Below are positions 1 through 5,602 of a stretch of DNA of 6,393 nucleotides, in pieces (the first letter of the stretch is position 1; each line of letters opens with the position of its first letter). Source of the DNA: Thermoanaerobaculia bacterium (GTDB taxonomy: Bacteria > Acidobacteriota > Thermoanaerobaculia > Multivoradales > JAHEKO01). The notes beneath the pieces are model-generated. The model worked only from the letters and a program-made list of their open reading frames with translations. It did no database searches and was not told where the DNA came from. The stretch lies in the NCBI GenBank assembly GCA_029287645.1, contig JARFQS010000289.1:1-6393 (forward strand). The letters run 5' to 3'. The translations under genes and the position numbers were made by a program.

Positions 1-1
1 T

Positions 2-940
2 CTGAATATCGGGGTCGATGGGGACTTCATTACCGGCTCTTCGTACTCCCCTCTCTTTGCGAAAGCCACTGCCCGCACGTTGTTCAGGCTGGGCGAAGCC
101 CTCGGCCGGCCGGCGGACTTCCTCGAAGTCGGCTATGGGAACGGTCTCCATTTGCGGGGCCTGGCCGAGATTTCGGATCCCCCCCTACCAGGAACGTTGA
201 TGGGCTGGGATCGGGTTCAGAGGCCTTTGCCCACCCGGATCCAGACGATTGCGGATCTGGATGACGTGGAAAGGGGGCAGCTCGAAGGGATGGTCTTCTC
301 CTACGAGCTTTTCGACGCCCTGCCCGTTCATCGACTCATCGGTCTGGGTGAAGGCAGGGTTGGAGAGATGCTGGTTGGCGTGGATCCCGACGGCTCCTTC
401 GCGTGGAGTGAGGAAGAGATATCGGACTCAGGGCTGGCAGACCTCTTCGCGGACGAGTGCGAGCTGCTCGAGCCGGGACAGATCGCGGATCTCTCGCCCC
501 AGTGGAGACCCCTGTACAGGCAGATGGCCGAGAAGCTGGGTCGTGGATTCCTGGTGACCTGCGACTACGGCTTTCGACGTCGCCAGCTCCTGGACCGAAG
601 GGTCCGATTCCATGGCACCTTGGCTTGTTATCGGCAGCAGCGGGTGCACAGGAATCCGCTTCTCGATGTCGGCGAGCAGGATCTGACGGCTCATGTCGAC
701 TTCACGGTCCTGATGGAGGAGGGTGAGGCCCAGGGACTCGAGACTGTGGCCCTGACCCGCCAGGCCGCATGGTTGACGAGTAGTGGCATCTTCGAGGGCC
801 TCGCCGAGGCCGACCAGAGCGAAAGACTAGAAGCCATCACGTTGCTGGACCCGGCGGCAATGGGTGGGGAGATTCGGGTCCTCGTGCAGGCTCGCGACCT
901 GAACGTGGGCGAGGTTCTGGACACCAGCTACTTGCTGTGA
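2..940 (+). CDS. MidA/NDUFAF7-family SAM-dependent methyltransferase (5' truncated by window edge)
   Basis: The reading frame is open from the first bases, so the gene starts upstream of the window; the TTG at 80 is internal and not a real start. About 312 residues are visible. Family marks, numbered from the window edge: GDFIT (7-11), an altered SAM-binding motif I EVGYGNG (42-48, usually ELGPGRG), YELFDALPVHR, CDYGFRRRQL, HGTLACYRQQRVHRNPL and GEQDLTAHVDFT. This order is diagnostic of the MidA/COG1565 (DUF185) family. The eukaryotic member NDUFAF7 is a mitochondrial arginine methyltransferase that dimethylates the complex I subunit NDUFS2, the homologue of NuoD. Here the gene lies 251 bp upstream of a nuo operon in the same direction, which supports a complex I role by inference. 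A promoter of its own separates the nuo genes, so cotranscription is uncertain. Family assignment is firm; substrate is inferred. Confidence 0.88.
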   Translation: MNIGVDGDFITGSSYSPLFAKATARTLFRLGEALGRPADFLEVGYGNGLHLRGLAEISDPPLPGTLMGWDRVQRPLPTRIQTIADLDDVERGQLEGMVFSYELFDALPVHRLIGLGEGRVGEMLVGVDPDGSFAWSEEEISDSGLADLFADECELLEPGQIADLSPQWRPLYRQMAEKLGRGFLVTCDYGFRRRQLLDRRVRFHGTLACYRQQRVHRNPLLDVGEQDLTAHVDFTVLMEEGEAQGLETVALTRQAAWLTSSGIFEGLAEADQSERLEAITLLDPAAMGGEIRVLVQARDLNVGEVLDTSYLL

Positions 941-1005
941 GAAGGGGTGAAGCCCGCGATCGACGCCATCCGCGAGAGCGACGAATCAGCTCCAGAAAGG
1001 GCTCC

Positions 1006-1033
1006 TTGACACCCCTTGGGCCTCCGATACAAT
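1006..1033 (+). promoter_or_regulatory. Putative sigma70-type promoter for the nuo operon
   Basis: A perfect -35 box TTGACA (1006-1011) is followed by a 16-nt spacer and TACAAT (1028-1033), five of six matches to the -10 consensus. Transcription should begin near 1040, giving a leader of about 150 nt before nuoA. It is the only strong promoter-like pair I found between the methyltransferase gene and nuoA. The match is by eye, in a GC-rich background where such an AT-richer hexamer stands out. Confidence 0.6.
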
Positions 1034-1043
1034 TACCGCGGTA
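1034..1043. promoter_or_regulatory. 10-bp perfect palindrome at the predicted transcription start (possible operator)
   Basis: TACCGCGGTA reads the same on both strands and begins one base after the predicted -10 box, spanning the expected start of transcription. A dimeric repressor bound here would block initiation. No family of regulator can be named from the sequence, and a 10-bp palindrome can occur by chance. Confidence 0.3.
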
Positions 1044-1071
1044 TTCGCCTCCTGGAAAAAAGTATGTGTTT

Positions 1072-1137
1072 CGATTCGGACACCTTCAAGCCCGTCCCTG
1101 GTGGGATCGAGGGTTGAGATCCAGGGACGAGGAATCG
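1072..1137 (+). promoter_or_regulatory. Structured nuo leader: 9-bp hairpin within a larger nested inverted repeat
   Basis: CGTCCCTGG (1093-1101) is the exact reverse complement of CCAGGGACG (1121-1129), with a 19-nt loop. An alternative inner stem GGATC (1104-1108)/GATCC (1118-1122) competes for the two C residues at 1121-1122, so two partly exclusive folds are possible. An outer stem CGATTC (1072-1077)/GAATCG (1132-1137) can enclose the whole. No T-run follows, so it is not a standard intrinsic terminator. It lies in the predicted 5' leader of nuoA and could affect RNA stability or be a protein or RNA regulatory site; it could alternatively protect the 3' end of a readthrough transcript of the upstream methyltransferase gene. 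Confidence 0.45.
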
Positions 1138-1162
1138 CTGAATAGCTGACCGGGAATCACCA

Positions 1163-1179
1163 TCAGGCGTCGGGCCTGA
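1163..1179 (+). promoter_or_regulatory. Small hairpin next to the nuoA ribosome-binding region
   Basis: TCAGGC (1163-1168) and GCCTGA (1174-1179) form a 6-bp stem with a 5-nt loop, ending 12 nt before the TTG start of nuoA. The weak Shine-Dalgarno-like GAGACGAG (1178-1185) overlaps the 3' arm by two bases, so folding could modulate ribosome access. The TGA at 1177-1179 inside the stem is also an in-frame stop that bounds the nuoA reading frame upstream. Confidence 0.35.
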
Positions 1180-1191
1180 GACGAGCTCACT

Positions 1192-1545
1192 TTGGAAAGC
1201 TACCTCCCAGTCTTCATCTTCCTGCTGGTCACCGTGGCGTTCCTGATCGTCGTGCTGGTCACGGCACGACTTCTTCGCCACGGTGGGGGTCGCACACTGC
1301 GCGAGCCCTATGAGTGCGGCAACGAGCCGATCAGCCTGGCACACGACCACAGATTCTCGATCCGCTATTACCTGATCGCGGTGCTGTTCGTCATCTTCGA
1401 CGTGGAGACGATTTTCCTGTTTCCATGGGCGGTGATGTTCGATGAGCTGGCGCTCTTCGGCTTCATCGAGATGATGATCTTCCTGGCGATTCTTCTGGTC
1501 GGCTACGTGTACGTCTGGCGACGGGGGGCACTGAATTGGGCCTGA
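1192..1545 (+). CDS. nuoA: NADH-quinone oxidoreductase subunit A
   Basis: Small membrane subunit of complex I (ND3 homologue), 117 residues, the usual family length. Three hydrophobic segments lie at about 5-27, 60-82 and 88-110. The loop after helix 1 carries the conserved YECGNEP (40-46), whose cysteine corresponds to the one exposed in the deactive state of mitochondrial ND3. FDVE (69-72) followed by FLFPWA is the second family signature. The start is a TTG: an in-frame TGA at 1177-1179 lies just upstream and no ATG or GTG precedes the first helix, so TTG at 1192 is the only sensible choice; its Shine-Dalgarno is weak. It is the first gene of the operon and overlaps the nuoB ATG by one base. 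The loop region contributes to the quinone-site/E-channel junction with NuoH and NuoD. Confidence 0.96.
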   Translation: MESYLPVFIFLLVTVAFLIVVLVTARLLRHGGGRTLREPYECGNEPISLAHDHRFSIRYYLIAVLFVIFDVETIFLFPWAVMFDELALFGFIEMMIFLAILLVGYVYVWRRGALNWA

Positions 1546-2051
1546 TGGACGACGTCGAGGCCAATGTCCTCACCACGACCTACGACAAGGTCTTCAACTG
1601 GGCCCGTCGGTCGGCGATCTGGCCGATGCAGTTCGGCCTGGCTTGTTGCGCCATCGAGATGATGGCCGTGCTCGACCCCAGACACGACATGAGCCGATTC
1701 GGCGCGGAGGTCTTTCGTGGCACACCCCGGCAGAGCGATCTGATGATCGTCGCTGGAACCGTGACCGAGAAGATGGCGCCCATCGTGCGGCGACTGTGGG
1801 ATCAGATGCCCGAACCCAAGTGGGCCCTGGCGATGGGTGCCTGTGCCACCTGTGGAGGTCCATATCGGACCTACGCTGTGACTCAAGGCGTCGACCGGGT
1901 CATCCCGGTGGATGTGTACGTACCGGGCTGCCCACCGAGACCCGAGGCCCTGCTCTGGGGTCTCATGCACCTGCAGCGCAAGATCGACCGCATGACCGTG
2001 GCGAAGCCCAAGAAGGTCGAGACGACGAATATCGCTGGTACGTCAGAATGA
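1545..2051 (+). CDS. nuoB: NADH-quinone oxidoreductase subunit B (N2 cluster)
   Basis: Peripheral-arm subunit (PSST/Nqo6 homologue) holding the terminal 4Fe-4S cluster N2, which passes electrons to quinone. With the ATG at 1545 it has 168 residues. The four ligand cysteines are the adjacent pair in [10 protein letters not shown] (34, 35), one in GACATCGG (100) and one in [10 protein letters not shown] (129). [22 protein letters not shown] and [19 protein letters not shown] are typical family blocks. The ATG overlaps the nuoA stop by one base (TGATG), a translational-coupling arrangement; an in-frame TTG at 1536, preceded by a G-run, would add MGL to the N terminus and cannot be excluded. An oddity is Cys103, which makes C-x-x-C with ligand Cys100 where relatives usually have Ser. 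The stop overlaps the nuoC start by four bases (ATGA). Confidence 0.96.
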   Translation: MDDVEANVLTTTYDKVFNWARRSAIWPMQFGLACCAIEMMAVLDPRHDMSRFGAEVFRGTPRQSDLMIVAGTVTEKMAPIVRRLWDQMPEPKWALAMGACATCGGPYRTYAVTQGVDRVIPVDVYVPGCPPRPEALLWGLMHLQRKIDRMTVAKPKKVETTNIAGTSE

Positions 2052-2836
2052 CTGAACGCGAAGACGACAAACCGACTCCCGACGCTCCCGGTGAGACGGA
2101 GTCGGACACCCCTGCCGAGCCGGACGTGGATGCGGAGGCAGCTGCCAAGGCAGAAGCCGAAGCCAAGGCCAAGGCTGCTGCTGCCAAGGCCAAGGCTCTA
2201 GCCGAGGCCGAGGCCGCCAAGGAGCCCTGGGAGCGGGATCCGGTCGCGCCTGCTTTTCATGAGGCCGACGGCGACCAGTTGGCGGAGGCCTTGAGAGCCA
2301 GTTTCGCTGATGCGGTGAAGTCGGCCCGGACCTTTGCTGATGAGCTCGTGCTCGAAATCGACCTCGGGGCCATCCAGGAGGTCGGACGGAGCCTGAAGGA
2401 GGAGCATGGCTTTGCTCTCCTGGTGGATATCTGTGGCGCCCACTACCCCGATCACGAGGAAGCTCCGTTCGAGGTCGTGTACCACCTGTACAACCTCGAT
2501 CAGGCGCGCCGCATCCGGCTCAAGGTAGGGGCCCAGGAGGGGGCCGAGGTGCCCTCCGTTGTGGGCGTCTGGAAGGGCGCCAACTGGGCCGAACGAGAGA
2601 TCTACGACATGTACGGCGTGCGGTTTTCCGAGCACCCGGACATGACGCGCATATTGATGTGGGAGGGTTTCAACGGCTATCCCCTACGCAAGGACTTTCC
2701 AGTGGAGGGAGTCGACACCGGAGCGGCCATCTACCCCGAGTACTACGGTGACGATGCAGGTCCGGTAGCCGGTACCGGCACGGGTTGGAAACCACCCGAG
2801 CCTCCAGAAGAGGAGCCAGCGCCCGAGGAGGCCTAG
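2048..2836 (+). CDS. nuoC: NADH-quinone oxidoreductase subunit C with long low-complexity extensions
   Basis: Hydrophilic peripheral-arm subunit (30-kDa/Nqo5 homologue), 262 residues, not fused to NuoD. The conserved core runs from about 66 to 218 and includes [13 protein letters not shown] (178-190), HPDMTRILM and GYPLRKDFP (210-218), the family signature. Typical members are roughly 160-220 residues; the excess is a ~65-residue N-terminal extension, acidic/Pro-rich (5-28) and then Ala/Lys/Glu-rich (29-58), plus a ~44-residue C-terminal tail rich in Gly, Pro and Glu ending [14 protein letters not shown]. The ATG at 2048 overlaps the nuoB stop (ATGA), which supports this start and so the extension as translated. 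The same frame is open further upstream but there it runs antiphase through nuoB. A downstream start is possible in principle but no better-placed one is seen. Confidence 0.94.
   Translation: MTEREDDKPTPDAPGETESDTPAEPDVDAEAAAKAEAEAKAKAAAAKAKALAEAEAAKEPWERDPVAPAFHEADGDQLAEALRASFADAVKSARTFADELVLEIDLGAIQEVGRSLKEEHGFALLVDICGAHYPDHEEAPFEVVYHLYNLDQARRIRLKVGAQEGAEVPSVVGVWKGANWAEREIYDMYGVRFSEHPDMTRILMWEGFNGYPLRKDFPVEGVDTGAAIYPEYYGDDAGPVAGTGTGWKPPEPPEEEPAPEEA
2132..2221 (+). repeat. Ala/Lys/Glu-coding low-complexity repeat inside nuoC
   Basis: This 90-bp stretch encodes residues 29-58 of NuoC, built almost only of Ala, Lys and Glu in AKA/AEA steps. At the DNA level the 15-mer GCCAAGGCCAAGGCT occurs exactly at 2162-2176 and again at 2183-2197, a 21-nt (seven-codon) period, with related GCCGAGGCCGAGGCC at 2201-2215. 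The period keeps the reading frame. The pattern predicts a charged single alpha-helix or coiled coil and suggests growth by slippage or unequal exchange. Confidence 0.75.
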
Positions 2837-2863
2837 GTCTCGCGGCGAGGCACGATCGAAGCC

Positions 2864-4003
2864 ATGGTAGAAGTCGACAGCAGGGATCTCTCATCCGACA
2901 CCCTCTTCGGTGTCGAGGAGATGGAGATCAACTTCGGGCCTCAGCATCCGGCCACGCACGGTGTGCTTCGTCTGAAGCTCAAGGTGGACGGAGAGCGGAT
3001 CGTCGACTGCTATCCGGTGATCGGATACCTGCACCGGGGTACCGAGAAGCTCTTCGAGCTCCACCCGTTCTTCCAGAACGTGCCCCACACGGACCGCCTG
3101 GACTATGTCGCCGCGGCTACGAACAACCTGGCCTACGTGGGTGCGGTCGAGAAGCTCCTGGGTCTTGTAGTGCCACCTCGTGCCAGTTACATCCGTACGA
3201 TCCTGTGCGAGCTGCAGCGCATCTCCAGCCACCTCCTCTGGCTGGCGACGCACGCGATCGACATCGGCGCGATGACGCCCTTCTTCTACACCTTTCGCGA
3301 GAGAGAGATCGTCCTCGACCTCTTCGAGGAGTATTGCGGGGCGCGCCTGACCCTGAACTGCATGCGTCCGGGTGGTCAGCCCGTCGACCTGCCCGTCGGA
3401 TGGGTCGAGCGATGCTCGGAGTTCATCGAGAGCTTTCCCGAGAAGATCGACGACTACGAGGGCCTACTGACCGAGAACCGGATTTGGAAGAAGAGAACGG
3501 TCGGAAACGGCATCCTGACTCCTGAATTGGCATTGGAATACGGCGTCACCGGGCCGATGCTGCGCGGCAGCGGCATCCAGTTGGACATCCGCAAGGCGAT
3601 GCCCTACGAAATGTACGATCAGGTGGACTTCGATGTGCCGGTGTTCTACAACTGCGACACCTACGATCGCTATCTGGTGCGGATGGAGGAGATGCGCCAG
3701 TCGGTGCGGATCGTGCGGCAGTGTCTCGAGAAGCTCCCCGAGGGACCGATCATGGGCAAGCGCCCTCGCGTGCTGAAGGCGCCGAAAGAAGGTGACGTCT
3801 ACCATGCCGTGGAAGCTCCGAAAGGAGAGATCGGCTTCTATATCGTCGGCAACGGCACTCCCAACCCCCATCGCTGCCGGGTTCGGCCGCCGTCGTTCTA
3901 CAACATCCAGGTGCTGCCGGAGATGGTCGTCGGTGGTCTGATCGCCGACCTGATTGCCGTGATCGGTACCACTGACATTGTCCTCGGTGAGGTGGATCGA
4001 TGA
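2864..4003 (+). CDS. nuoD: NADH-quinone oxidoreductase subunit D (quinone-site subunit)
   Basis: The 49-kDa/Nqo4 homologue, 379 residues, a full-length stand-alone NuoD. It forms the quinone-binding cavity with NuoB and NuoH and descends from the large subunit of NiFe hydrogenases. Visible signatures: NFGPQHPATHG (23-33), whose histidine contacts the quinone headgroup; YLHRGTEKLFE (55-65), with Arg58 in the stretch near cluster N2; HTDRLDYV, whose tyrosine is the other quinone-headgroup ligand; HAIDIGAMTPFFYTFREREI; RPGGQ; LRGSGIQ; and the C terminus TDIVLGEVDR. The hydrogenase active-site cysteines are absent, as expected. It starts 27 nt after nuoC with an ATG; the ribosome site (GCGAGG at 2845-2850) is 13 nt away and unremarkable. 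Nineteen nt after its stop comes nuoH, not nuoE. Confidence 0.97.
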   Translation: MVEVDSRDLSSDTLFGVEEMEINFGPQHPATHGVLRLKLKVDGERIVDCYPVIGYLHRGTEKLFELHPFFQNVPHTDRLDYVAAATNNLAYVGAVEKLLGLVVPPRASYIRTILCELQRISSHLLWLATHAIDIGAMTPFFYTFREREIVLDLFEEYCGARLTLNCMRPGGQPVDLPVGWVERCSEFIESFPEKIDDYEGLLTENRIWKKRTVGNGILTPELALEYGVTGPMLRGSGIQLDIRKAMPYEMYDQVDFDVPVFYNCDTYDRYLVRMEEMRQSVRIVRQCLEKLPEGPIMGKRPRVLKAPKEGDVYHAVEAPKGEIGFYIVGNGTPNPHRCRVRPPSFYNIQVLPEMVVGGLIADLIAVIGTTDIVLGEVDR

Positions 4004-4007
4004 GGCC

Positions 4008-4015
4008 GAGGCGGA
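4008..4015 (+). promoter_or_regulatory. Ribosome-binding site deciding the nuoH start
   Basis: GAGGCGGA ends seven bases before the ATG at 4023. The frame is open further upstream, with TTG at 3978 and GTG at 3987, but those lie inside the conserved 3' end of nuoD and would add a charged, non-family peptide (DEAEAE) before the first membrane helix. The purine-rich site therefore favours 4023. Confidence 0.6.
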
Positions 4016-4022
4016 AATTCTG

Positions 4023-5093
4023 ATGGTCGACTTCTTCGGCGAGACCCTATTCGCGTACGCGGTGGTGCCGTTGGCGAAGATCATCGTGGCGATCGCCGTG
4101 GTGCTGGGGATCATCGCCTACACGACCTTTGCCGAGCGCAAGATCCTGGGCTTCCTCCAGGTGCGCACCGGCCCGAACCGCGTCGGTCCCTGGGGCCTGT
4201 TTCAGCCCATCGCCGACGTCGCCAAGCTTCTCGGCAAGGAAGACGTGATTCCGAATCGCGCTGTCACCTGGGCCTACGTCCTGGCGCCCTGCCTGGTGGT
4301 CGGGCCCGCTCTGATCATCCTGTCGGTCATTCCCTTTGGCCCGCCGTCTGGCGAAGGCCCGGTCTCCAGTTGGTTCATCACCGACGTCAATGTGGGACTA
4401 CTTCTGGTCGTGGCGATCGCTTCGATCGGGGTCTACGGGCTGCTCCTCGGAGGTTGGGCCTCCAACAACAAGTTCTCGATGTTGGGCGGGCTGCGATCGG
4501 CCGCGCAGATGATCTCTTACGAGGTTCCGCAAGGCTTCTCGTTGGTCGTGCCGCTACTGATGGCCGGTACCCTGTCGCTGGTCGGGATCGTAGAGGCTCA
4601 GCTGGCCCAGGGCCGATGGTTCATCTTCGGTTTCTTTCCTTTCGGCCTGCTGGCTTTCTTCATCTACTTCGTGGCCGGTGTTGCGGAGTCCAATCGCAAT
4701 CCGTTCGACCTGCCGGAGGCCGAGTCCGAGCTGGTGGCCGGATTCCACACGGAGTACAGCGGCATGCGCTTCGCCCTGTTCTTCCTGGGTGAGTACGCCA
4801 ACATGATCGTCATCTCGGCGGTCGCTGTGACCATGTTTCTGGGTGGCTGGCTGCGGCCTTTCCCCAACGTGGAGTGGCTGTCGTTTCTGGATCTGGCGTT
4901 TCTGCCGGCGGGTCTGGCCGGACTTCTCTGGTTCCTGGTCAAGCTGCTGGCCTTCCTGTTCGTCTATATCTGGTTCCGCGGGACGTTCCCGCGGTATCGC
5001 TTCGATCAACTGATGGATCTCGGCTGGAAGTGGCTGATCCCCACCGCGCTGTTGTCTGTCGCGGCAACGGGGCTCTGGAAGATTCTCATCTAG
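4023..5093 (+). CDS. nuoH: NADH-quinone oxidoreductase subunit H
   Basis: Membrane subunit (ND1/Nqo8 homologue), 356 residues with about eight hydrophobic segments, anchoring the peripheral arm and forming the entrance and floor of the quinone chamber. Family motifs: FAERKILGFLQ (36-46) at the end of helix 1, RTGPNRVGPWGLFQPIADVAKLL directly after it, ISYEVPQGFSL, and the cytoplasmic loop starting at 221, AESNRNPFDLPEAESELVAG, followed by FHTEYSGMRFALFFLGEYANM. The conserved acidic residues of these loops, thought to couple quinone chemistry to proton movement, are all present. A modest Gly/Pro/Ser-rich loop (GPPSGEGPVSSW) lies between helices 2 and 3. The ATG at 4023 is chosen over upstream TTG/GTG on the ribosome-site and family alignment. 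It follows nuoD directly with no nuoEFG, and nuoI begins 9 nt after its stop. Confidence 0.97.
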   Translation: MVDFFGETLFAYAVVPLAKIIVAIAVVLGIIAYTTFAERKILGFLQVRTGPNRVGPWGLFQPIADVAKLLGKEDVIPNRAVTWAYVLAPCLVVGPALIILSVIPFGPPSGEGPVSSWFITDVNVGLLLVVAIASIGVYGLLLGGWASNNKFSMLGGLRSAAQMISYEVPQGFSLVVPLLMAGTLSLVGIVEAQLAQGRWFIFGFFPFGLLAFFIYFVAGVAESNRNPFDLPEAESELVAGFHTEYSGMRFALFFLGEYANMIVISAVAVTMFLGGWLRPFPNVEWLSFLDLAFLPAGLAGLLWFLVKLLAFLFVYIWFRGTFPRYRFDQLMDLGWKWLIPTALLSVAATGLWKILI

Positions 5094-5102
5094 GCCTGAA
5101 TT

Positions 5103-5582
5103 ATGAGTTGGACCAAGCGCTTCCTGGACAAGATCATGCTGCTCGACCTGTTCGCGGGTCTGGGCATCACGTTCCGCCACCTGTTCAAGAAGAAGGTGAC
5201 GGCCCAGTATCCGGAAGAGCGCATGGAGCCGGCGCATCGCTTTCGCGGCATGTTCCGTCTCGATGAGGAGCGTTGCATCAAGTGCACCCTGTGCGCCAGG
5301 GATTGCCCGATCGACATCATCTACATCGATTGGCACCAGGAAGTGAACCCGGAGACGGAGAAAAAGGAAAAGCTGCTGGACCGGTTCGATATCGACATCC
5401 AGCGTTGCATGTTCTGTGGTCTGTGCGAAGAGGCCTGTCCCACCAATCCGAAGTCGATCTGGCTGACCAGCAAGACCTACGAGTTGGCGAGCTACGAGCG
5501 GTGGCAGAACCTCTACGTGGACAAGCGGGAGCTGGAGGACTGGAGAATCCGTCCGGCTTACACCGATGAAGAGATCGTCTGA
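5103..5582 (+). CDS. nuoI: NADH-quinone oxidoreductase subunit I (two 4Fe-4S clusters)
   Basis: Peripheral-arm ferredoxin-like subunit (TYKY/Nqo9 homologue), 159 residues, usual length. Two complete C-x2-C-x2-C-x3-CP motifs are present: cysteines 58, 61, 64 and 68, and cysteines 102, 105, 108 and 112. They bind clusters N6a and N6b, which carry electrons to N2 in NuoB. The N-terminal ~35 residues are amphipathic and basic (FRHLFKKKVTAQYPEER), as in relatives that lie along the membrane surface. MFCGLCEEACPTN is the classic second motif. The linker between motifs (about 33 residues) is charged but ordinary. Its presence matters for electron flow: N6a normally receives electrons from NuoG, which is not encoded in this cluster. 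The ATG at 5103 follows nuoH by 9 nt. Confidence 0.97.
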   Translation: MSWTKRFLDKIMLLDLFAGLGITFRHLFKKKVTAQYPEERMEPAHRFRGMFRLDEERCIKCTLCARDCPIDIIYIDWHQEVNPETEKKEKLLDRFDIDIQRCMFCGLCEEACPTNPKSIWLTSKTYELASYERWQNLYVDKRELEDWRIRPAYTDEEIV

Positions 5583-5602
5583 TTCAGAGATGAGCGTCTG
5601 AC

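Noticed and set aside
1093..1129. Intrinsic terminator for the upstream methyltransferase gene
   Set aside because: The stem is good but no T-run follows it, and it lies downstream of the predicted nuo promoter, so a terminator here would stop nuo transcription.
937..1149. Short plus-strand frame (70 residues) in the gap before nuoA
   Set aside because: It spans the predicted promoter and leader hairpins, has a basic low-quality composition and no good ribosome site; noncoding leader is the better reading.
1033..1350. Minus-strand frame (105 residues) across the leader and the 5' part of nuoA
   Set aside because: Antisense to conserved nuoA for half its length and without recognisable motifs.
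1643..2047. Open frame upstream of nuoC continuing through nuoB, giving a possible 397-residue protein
   Set aside because: The upstream part is an out-of-frame read of the well-conserved nuoB, with Arg/Gly/His-rich composition typical of a shadow frame; the nuoC ATG at 2048 overlaps the nuoB stop as ATGA.
2785..3525. Plus-strand frame (246 residues) overlapping nuoC end and nuoD
   Set aside because: Arg/Gly/Ser/Pro-rich alternate frame of nuoD, whose own frame is strongly conserved.
4004..4022. Remnant of nuoE, nuoF or nuoG between nuoD and nuoH
   Set aside because: Only 19 nt are present and they include the nuoH ribosome site; there is no room for a gene fragment.
3464..4114. Minus-strand frame (216 residues) opposite nuoD and the start of nuoH
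   Set aside because: Antisense shadow of conserved coding sequence; His/Asp-rich with no recognisable domain.
4554..5336. Long minus-strand frame (260 residues) opposite nuoH and nuoI
   Set aside because: It lies antisense to two conserved genes, is rich in Gln, Arg, Glu and His as expected for antisense of a GC-rich membrane gene, and shows no family motif.
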